Shown here: positions 1 through 6,793 of the stretch, piece by piece
Layout: the number at the start of each line of letters is the position of its first letter
Position numbering within the stretch: position 1 is the first letter of the stretch
Notes under the pieces: generated by a model
Databases searched by the model: none
What the model saw: only the letters and a program-made list of their open reading frames with translations
What the model was told of the DNA's origin: nothing
From: CAIOZW01 sp049318845
Lineage (GTDB): Bacteria > Acidobacteriota > Blastocatellia > RBC074
NCBI GenBank assembly: GCA_049318845.1
Contig: JBMOFH010000220.1
Coordinates: 1-6,793, forward strand
DNA length: 6,793 bases
Direction: 5' to 3'
Program-made: the position numbers and the translations under genes

Positions 1-2644
1 AGACAAAGTTGGCGGTGAAGCGATGCGGTCGATCGTAGCTCGAACGACCACGATCGGCGTTCCGATTGAACGAATCCTGCGGCACCGCGACCTCTCCCTG
101 TGGCTGCGGATTGAAGATCTCCGAAGCCGTATCGATGAACGCACTCCAGGTGTAATGCATGCCGAAGCTGAAGTTGTTCGTCAGACGCTTCTCAAGGCTT
201 GTCTGGAGCGAATGATAGATCGACTCCGCACAGTTGCAGCGAAGCCGGATGATTCCCCGTGTCGGATCCTGGCGGCGAAGTGCCTCAGTCCGACTGGCAC
301 GCGGAAGTGCCGGGTTCCCATCGACCGTCTGGAAGAGAGCCGTTCCCTTCGTCGCGACATAACCAACCTTGAAGACCCAGTCCTTTGCCAGCTCACGCTG
401 AACTTCGAGACTGTACTGATCCGCATAAGGTGAACGGAAGTCCTCACCAACGATCGTCCGTGTGATCTGGAGCGGGTCGCCGGTGAAGGTCGCGCTCTGC
501 AGGTTGGTGTAAGCGTTGGTCAGCGAAGGATTGAGCGCCGCAACAAACGGGAAGGCACTCGCAATATTCAGGTTGATGTTGATGAAACCATAGTCGTTCG
601 TCCGCGAATAACCTCCGCGCACAACCGTCTTGTCTCCACCCGTCAGAAAACCGACAATCCCATCTTTGCTCGTCTTCGGATTCCAGTTGAAACCGAAACG
701 CGGCTGGAAGTTGTTCAGATCCCGCTTCGGAACCGGCGTGAAGGCAAACCGCTGATCGTTGCTATTCGCCGCGACAATCGACTGGCTCAATGGCACGAGC
801 GAACCAATCGAATTGCCCGGCGTCTCGTAACGCAACCCATAACTCAGCGTCAGATTCGACGTCACCTTCCACTCATCCTGGGCATAGAAGAAGTAGTCAT
901 ACCAGTTATAGTACTGGATCTCCTGCCCACCCCTGACCGGCTTGTTGACCGCCGAAGCGATCGCCACGTCATTGACGTAATCGGCAAGTGTCGCATAAGC
1001 GAGCCGGCCACGGATCGTCGGGAGAAAGAAGCTCTTCACCTGAACCCGACGGATGTCGAATCCAAACTTCATTGAATGCGCACCACGCGTGTATGAAAGA
1101 TTGTCGAGAATCTGATACGTATTGTTGTAACGGAACTGGGGGAGATTCACCGCCAATCCGATTGCCGTCCGCGAACCAGCGGCGTTGAAACCGATCAGAC
1201 CAAGCTCGTTGATCTCGATCGACGGGATCGACTCTGATGCCGAATCCTGTGCATTTGTCACTGATCCGAAGCGCTGGTAAGCGACCCGAAACTCGTTGAC
1301 CAGTGAGTTACTCAGTATGCTCGAAATCCCAACATTGGCCGACTGGTTTCGCGTCGTGACAACGTTGGCGAGCCCACTCGGCGTCGCCTGTCCGCTCCCG
1401 CTGCTGCTCTCATCATTGAAAAGATAACGGGCATTCAGACTGTGCTTGTCATTGAAACGATGATCAACCCGCGTCGACCACTGGTCATTGTCAAATTTAA
1501 TCGAGTTTGCACCGGTCAGTGATCCGAGCGGTACCTGATAGGCGGTTCCATTGACGGAAAAGCTCGCCGTCCGGTTATTGGCCGAAGTCGCCGCCGGCAG
1601 GAACTTCAGCAATGCGGCAACCTGCGGACGCGTCCCCGCCTGCTGCTGCAGAATGGACCGACCAGCCTGCGTCGGAACACCATTGATCGTGAAACCCGCT
1701 CCAAGCTGGCGGTCCGTCCAACGCTGATAAGACCCGAAGAAGAAGGTTCGATCCTTGATCAACTTCCCGCCAAACGTTCCACCAACCTGGTTCTCATTCC
1801 GCCGCGGAGCATCGGCGAACCGCGCCGCCTTGTCGAGATTGCTTCGCGAATTGAAGACCTCGTTATTGTTGAACCAGAAGGCCGATCCGTGATACTCGTT
1901 GCTCCCCGACTTGGTGACAATATTGACCACCGCACCCGCCGCTCGTCCAAACTCCGCTGCAAACTGGTTCGTCACCAGCCGGAACTCCTGAACGATGTCC
2001 GGATTGTTGATCGGCTGCTGGGATCCCGAAACACTTGGGTCGTTCGAATCCTGCCCATCGAGCATGAAATTATTCGAACGAAGCCGCATTCCATTGACGG
2101 AAAAGTTGACCCCATTCGCAAATCCTGTCTGTCCACTGCCAAGCTGGCTGACGCCAGCCGCCGAAAGGGCAATGTTAAGGACGTTACGGTTCGGTGCCAG
2201 CGGCAACTCCGAGAGACGCTTGCTGTCAAAACGCGTGCTCACCTCGGCGTTACTTGTGTTCAGCAACGAAGCGTTCTCTGAAATCGTCACCACATCCTGA
2301 ACCCCAGCCGGCTTCAACTCCGCGTTGATCACCGCCTGCTGGTTGAGCAGCAGCTCGATCCCCGTCCGCCGATACTTCGAGAAGCCCTGCGCCTCGACCG
2401 AGACCTCATAGCCTCCGATCGACAGATTCGGGAAACGATAACGCCCCTCAGAATCGGTGCTCACCGTTCGTGACTCGTTAGTACCCACATTGCGCGCCGT
2501 GACCGTCGCGTTCGCAACCACCGCCTGCCGCTCGTCAGTTACCGCTCCAACGATTGCTCCCGATGTCGATTGTGCTTCTGTCCTGACAGCTATAGCCACC
2601 ACCAGGGCGACTAATAACCATCCAAACGCAAAATACCTTCTCAT
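1..2644 (-). CDS. TonB-dependent receptor, Oar-like, with carboxypeptidase-regulatory-like N-terminal domain (3' end outside window)
   Basis: I translated this frame by hand: 881 codons from ATG at 2644 to the window edge, with no stop. Residues 1-24 form a signal peptide (MRRYF, hydrophobic WLLVALVVAIAV, then TEAQ). Residues about 27-112 match a carboxypeptidase-regulatory-like fold (SGAIVGAVTDERQA, DSEGRYRFPNL, GGYEVSVEAQGF). Residues about 115-246 are the plug (LPLAPNRNVLNIAL, FSVNGMRLRSNNFMLDGQDS, AAEFGRAAGAVVNIVTKSGS). The remainder is beta-barrel, with typical strand phrases such as KDRTFFFGSYQ, HSMKFGFDIRR, DEWKVTSNLTLSYGLRYETP and DRPHRFTANFV. The last phrase normally lies some 150-200 residues before the C-terminus, so the full protein is probably about 1,050-1,100 aa. 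Such proteins sit in the outer membrane and import large substrates with TonB energy, or take part in export or adhesion as proposed for Oar; the substrate cannot be read here. The start is supported by the signal peptide and a good ribosome binding site. The terminator behind ppdK suggests separate transcription. Confidence 0.93.
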   Translation of the reverse strand, partial: MRRYFAFGWLLVALVVAIAVRTEAQSTSGAIVGAVTDERQAVVANATVTARNVGTNESRTVSTDSEGRYRFPNLSIGGYEVSVEAQGFSKYRRTGIELLLNQQAVINAELKPAGVQDVVTISENASLLNTSNAEVSTRFDSKRLSELPLAPNRNVLNIALSAAGVSQLGSGQTGFANGVNFSVNGMRLRSNNFMLDGQDSNDPSVSGSQQPINNPDIVQEFRLVTNQFAAEFGRAAGAVVNIVTKSGSNEYHGSAFWFNNNEVFNSRSNLDKAARFADAPRRNENQVGGTFGGKLIKDRTFFFGSYQRWTDRQLGAGFTINGVPTQAGRSILQQQAGTRPQVAALLKFLPAATSANNRTASFSVNGTAYQVPLGSLTGANSIKFDNDQWSTRVDHRFNDKHSLNARYLFNDESSSGSGQATPSGLANVVTTRNQSANVGISSILSNSLVNEFRVAYQRFGSVTNAQDSASESIPSIEINELGLIGFNAAGSRTAIGLAVNLPQFRYNNTYQILDNLSYTRGAHSMKFGFDIRRVQVKSFFLPTIRGRLAYATLADYVNDVAIASAVNKPVRGGQEIQYYNWYDYFFYAQDEWKVTSNLTLSYGLRYETPGNSIGSLVPLSQSIVAANSNDQRFAFTPVPKRDLNNFQPRFGFNWNPKTSKDGIVGFLTGGDKTVVRGGYSRTNDYGFININLNIASAFPFVAALNPSLTNAYTNLQSATFTGDPLQITRTIVGEDFRSPYADQYSLEVQRELAKDWVFKVGYVATKGTALFQTVDGNPALPRASRTEALRRQDPTRGIIRLRCNCAESIYHSLQTSLEKRLTNNFSFGMHYTWSAFIDTASEIFNPQPQGEVAVPQDSFNRNADRGRSSYDRPHRFTANFV

Positions 2645-2652
2645 CTTGTTTG

Positions 2653-2659
2653 TCCCTCC
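2653..2659 (-). promoter_or_regulatory. Shine-Dalgarno site of the TonB-dependent receptor gene
   Basis: On the minus strand the sequence reads GGAGGGA, followed by 8 nt and then ATG at 2644. This is a strong match to the anti-SD sequence at near-ideal spacing, and it fixes the start directly before the signal peptide. Confidence 0.8.
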
Positions 2660-2667
2660 GTCGTTGT

Positions 2668-2694
2668 TGATCTTTCTGATCTTTCTGATCTCTC
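2668..2694 (-). repeat. Three 9-bp tandem repeats in the receptor leader
   Basis: Plus-strand units are TGATCTTTC (2668-2676), TGATCTTTC (2677-2685) and TGATCTCTC (2686-2694). The first two are identical and the third has one mismatch. On the transcribed strand this is a purine-rich leader of GATCA steps, ending 8 nt upstream of the Shine-Dalgarno site. It could be slippage-derived, a protein-binding site, or an unstructured leader that helps ribosome loading. The sequence shows only the repeat; a role is inference. Confidence 0.7.
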
Positions 2695-2733
2695 TGGCAT
2701 CTCCAGCAGGGTAACCTCTGTCGATATTGTTAA

Positions 2734-2739
2734 AGTATA
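2734..2739 (-). promoter_or_regulatory. Possible -10 box for the receptor gene
   Basis: The minus strand reads TATACT, 5 of 6 matches to TATAAT, about 90 nt upstream of the start codon in an AT-rich stretch. No good -35 hexamer lies at 16-18 bp (GATTTG at 17 bp, TTGGTT at 14 bp). The call rests on the -10 alone. Transcription would start near 2727 and give a leader of roughly 80 nt that includes the 9-bp repeats. Confidence 0.25.
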
Positions 2740-2767
2740 CTCAATCCCGATCCAACCAAATCGTATT

Positions 2768-2785
2768 ATGTAAATGTAAATGCAA
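2768..2785. repeat. Three 6-bp tandem repeats (ATGTAA, ATGTAA, ATGCAA)
   Basis: Three consecutive plus-strand hexamers, ATGTAA twice and ATGCAA once, lie in the AT-rich spacer upstream of the receptor promoter region. This may be simple-sequence slippage or spaced contacts for a DNA-binding protein. No function can be assigned. Confidence 0.55.
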
Positions 2786-2904
2786 TTGATGTACCGCTGA
2801 GCCAGATAGCATCAAGTTCTTTTTTTTCAGCATTTTAACATTTAAAACCAATCCATTGATGTTGCACAATGCTGGATAATATTGAAGATAAATCCAAATT
2901 TTTG

Positions 2905-2983
2905 AAAAAAGACCGCCACCCGCCACTCTGCCCGGTGGAGATGTCTCCATCTCTCCGGAACCTCAGAGTGGCGAATGGCGGTC
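2905..2983 (-). terminator. Intrinsic terminator of ppdK with an extended two-stem hairpin
   Basis: Arms 2964-2983 and 2911-2930 pair over 20 positions. The only two non-Watson-Crick positions are U-G wobbles in the minus-strand RNA, whereas they would be C-A mismatches in plus-strand RNA, so the structure is best formed by the ppdK transcript. The 33-nt apical part folds again: CCGG (2932-2935) with CCGG (2955-2958), and GAGATG (2938-2943) with CATCTC (2948-2953) around a 4-nt loop. Immediately after the 3' arm the minus strand reads TTTTTT (2910-2905). It begins 37 nt after the ppdK stop and should isolate the receptor gene from the recO-ppdK transcript. Confidence 0.85.
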
Positions 2984-3020
2984 TCAGTCCCTGACTTCAA
3001 GAACTGCCAATCAGGCCAGA

Positions 3021-5798
<2,778 letters not shown>

Positions 5799-5822
5799 TG
5801 TATTCTTTCTCTCTCCCTTGGT

Positions 5823-5851
5823 ATTAAATCAGTCGGCCCGGTTGTCATCAA
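5823..5851 (-). promoter_or_regulatory. Possible ppdK promoter overlapping the recO stop
   Basis: The minus strand has TTGATG (5851-5846, 4/6 to TTGACA), a 17-bp spacer and TTTAAT (5828-5823, 5/6 to TATAAT). The -35 element lies over the end of recO, which closes with two stops in tandem (TGA TGA). A start near 5816 would leave only ~18 nt of leader and would trim into the GGGAG purine run, so ppdK might be translated mainly from the recO-ppdK message. This is inferred from pattern only. Confidence 0.3.
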
Positions 5852-6624
5852 CCGCCAGCCGCTGTCGGTTCGACCGGTCTCAGCCGGTCCAGAAATTCAT
5901 AAGAGCGCATCTCCCGCTCAAGGACGCGATTGATCAACCGCGCCAGGACACCGCCAATCTGCTGGATAACCCGCAGATCGAAGGGTATCGTCAGAAACTC
6001 GGCCGGTGACACGGCAAGGGCCCGCTGGACCACCCACCAGGCTGCCCCCGGCAACAGGTCGCCAATCCGACCACTGCACGGCTCACACATCGCCATTCCT
6101 TCAACCGTCAACCAGACCGCGCCAGCTTCTGTCAGATCCCTTCCGCACCCAGCACACTCCCGCCAGTCGGCACAAAAACCTGTCAGGCGGAGCAACCAGA
6201 CCTCGAAGTACCTGACTGCCGCCGTTAGCGGCGCCGAAGTCGGAGTCTCAATCGCCCGGAGCGTCGCGCCAATCAACCGATAAATCCGGTCATTCGGCTC
6301 CATCTCCGGCAGGAACTCGACGATCAGCTCGGCCAGGTAATGGTAGACCGCAAGCTGCTCGCTGCTGACACCCGACCGAAATGGCGACCGGATTATCTCA
6401 CAACCCGATATCGAGGTCAGCTCGCGATTCTCCTGCTGGTAATAGACCAGCGAAACCTCTGTAAACGGCTCAAGACTCGCGCCATACCGACTCCGCATTC
6501 GCCGTGCTCCGTGGGCGACTCCACGCATCTTCCCCGCCTCACGTGTGAAGAAGAGGCAGATCTTGTCCGCCTCCTTCAGCGTATAGGTTCGGAGCACAAA
6601 CGCATCAGTGTCATGCAACGGCAT
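5848..6624 (-). CDS. recO: DNA repair protein RecO
   Basis: RecO is a 258-aa recombination mediator that binds single-stranded DNA and SSB and, with RecR, loads RecA in the RecFOR pathway at gaps. The N-terminal OB-fold (about 1-80) shows the family pattern: AFVLRTYTLKEADKICLFFT, then REAGKMRGVAHGARR and MRSRYGASLEPFTEV. An alpha-helical middle follows (about 88-150). A four-cysteine zinc-binding motif is present with Cys157 and Cys160 (CAGC) and Cys180 and Cys183 (CEPC). Length is typical (about 240-260 aa). The ATG at 6624 is the only sensible start: the frame stays open upstream, but I saw no ATG or GTG codon there and the upstream residues do not resemble RecO. No clear Shine-Dalgarno sequence precedes it, so initiation may be weak or leaderless. 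It ends in tandem stops TGA TGA (5850-5845) and is followed by ppdK 49 bp later. Confidence 0.95.
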   Translation of the reverse strand: MPLHDTDAFVLRTYTLKEADKICLFFTREAGKMRGVAHGARRMRSRYGASLEPFTEVSLVYYQQENRELTSISGCEIIRSPFRSGVSSEQLAVYHYLAELIVEFLPEMEPNDRIYRLIGATLRAIETPTSAPLTAAVRYFEVWLLRLTGFCADWRECAGCGRDLTEAGAVWLTVEGMAMCEPCSGRIGDLLPGAAWWVVQRALAVSPAEFLTIPFDLRVIQQIGGVLARLINRVLEREMRSYEFLDRLRPVEPTAAGG

Positions 6625-6701
6625 AAATTGACATCGTAATCGCTCGAGCTGAATTAGTAAAGTTAAACGGAATTTTGAGCAGCGGGGCGAGGCTTCCTGT
6701 G
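6625..6701. other. Non-coding leader upstream of recO
   Basis: This short spacer is AT-richer between 6625 and 6680 and GC-rich beyond. It should contain the recO promoter if recO has one, but I could not find a convincing -35/-10 pair or a Shine-Dalgarno sequence. Confidence 0.4.
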
Positions 6702-6770
6702 TGCGCGGGCTGGGTGTGTGGGCTGAGTGTGTGGGCCGGGTGCGCGGGCTGGGTGCATTGCTGGGTGCGC
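6702..6770. repeat. GT/GC-rich 13-bp imperfect tandem repeat array
   Basis: Four consecutive 13-bp plus-strand units are present: TGCGCGGGCTGGG (6702-6714), TGTGTGGGCTGAG (6715-6727), TGTGTGGGCCGGG (6728-6740) and TGCGCGGGCTGGG (6741-6753). A 12-bp degenerate unit TGCATTGCTGGG (6754-6765) and a partial TGCGC follow. Units one and four are identical. The unit length is not a multiple of three, so a coding repeat is unlikely. The strand is almost free of A, a strong purine/pyrimidine asymmetry with G-runs. It sits upstream of recO. Confidence 0.8.
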
Positions 6771-6785
6771 GGACCTCCGGTCCGC
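6769..6785. repeat. Perfect inverted repeat (7-bp stem, 3-nt loop)
   Basis: GCGGACC (6769-6775), TCC loop, GGTCCGC (6779-6785) forms a perfect GC-rich hairpin directly abutting the 13-bp repeat array. No T-run follows within the 8 remaining bases on the plus strand, and none on the minus-strand side, so an intrinsic terminator is not supported. It could be the end of an interspersed palindromic element that extends past the window. Confidence 0.6.
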
Positions 6786-6793
6786 ATGTCCCG

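Larger units (their letters stand above)
2645..3020. other. Intergenic region between ppdK and the receptor gene
   Basis: This 376-bp spacer contains no credible gene. From right to left it holds a 37-bp tail after the ppdK stop, the ppdK terminator (2905-2983), an AT-rich stretch with an 8-T run at 2820-2827, the hexamer repeats, a possible -10 box, the 9-bp repeats and the Shine-Dalgarno site. Base composition drops sharply in GC compared with the flanking genes, as expected for a promoter-bearing spacer. Confidence 0.75.

Noticed and set aside
23..433. 136-codon open frame on the plus strand
   Set aside because: Antisense to the beta-barrel part of the TonB-dependent receptor, whose own frame is open over the whole stretch.
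1889..2300. Overlapping 130- and 101-codon plus-strand frames
   Set aside because: Both are opposite the receptor plug domain, where conserved plug motifs show that the minus strand is coding.
2457..2714. 85-codon plus-strand frame with a hydrophobic C-terminus
   Set aside because: The apparent membrane segment comes from antisense reading of the receptor signal peptide and the purine-rich leader repeats.
2828..2874. Inverted repeat CAGCAT / ATGCTG in the AT-rich spacer
   Set aside because: Only 6 bp of stem around a 35-nt loop and no T-run in the right place. It is expected by chance at this length.
2741..2950. 69-codon minus-strand frame in the intergenic region
   Set aside because: It starts inside the terminator hairpin, has no Shine-Dalgarno site, runs through AT-rich spacer and ends in the promoter region.
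2645..3020. Riboswitch or small RNA gene in the spacer
   Set aside because: Beyond the terminator I see no conserved riboswitch core or a second hairpin plus T-run that would define an RNA gene.

Overview
The window carries one strand-coherent block of three protein genes, all on the minus strand. In order of transcription they are recO (DNA repair, 6624 to 5848), ppdK (pyruvate, phosphate dikinase, 5798 to 3021), and a large TonB-dependent outer-membrane receptor of the Oar-like, carboxypeptidase-regulatory-domain type (from 2644, running off the left edge of the window without a stop). I found no tRNA, rRNA, CRISPR array, transposase or phage gene. The long plus-strand reading frames are antisense shadows of these genes.

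The likely source is a Gram-negative, moderately GC-rich environmental bacterium. The receptor architecture (signal peptide, N-terminal carboxypeptidase-regulatory-like domain, plug, very long beta-barrel) is strongly expanded in Acidobacteriota (Blastocatellia, Solibacter and relatives). I consider that phylum most likely, with Myxococcota or a related group as the alternative. This is inference from protein style, not from a marker gene.

Layout from right to left (direction of transcription). Positions 6625 to 6793 are non-coding. They hold a GT-rich array of 13-bp imperfect tandem repeats and a perfect 7-bp-stem hairpin, then a short AT-richer stretch before recO. recO and ppdK are separated by 49 bp, with a possible ppdK promoter overlapping the recO stop. 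ppdK ends 37 bp before a strong intrinsic terminator: a long hairpin plus T6, whose pairing is complete only in the minus-strand transcript through two G-U wobbles. The remaining ~260 bp up to the receptor gene are AT-rich. They contain two short tandem repeats, a possible -10 box, and a clear Shine-Dalgarno sequence ahead of the receptor start.

Functionally this is housekeeping plus envelope biology: recombination repair, reversible pyruvate/PEP interconversion, and an outer-membrane transporter expressed separately. I do not see a new multi-gene system. The features most worth a second look are a ~40-residue lysine/alanine-rich insertion in the PPDK, the tandem-repeat and hairpin block upstream of recO, and the elaborate 73-nt hairpin after ppdK.
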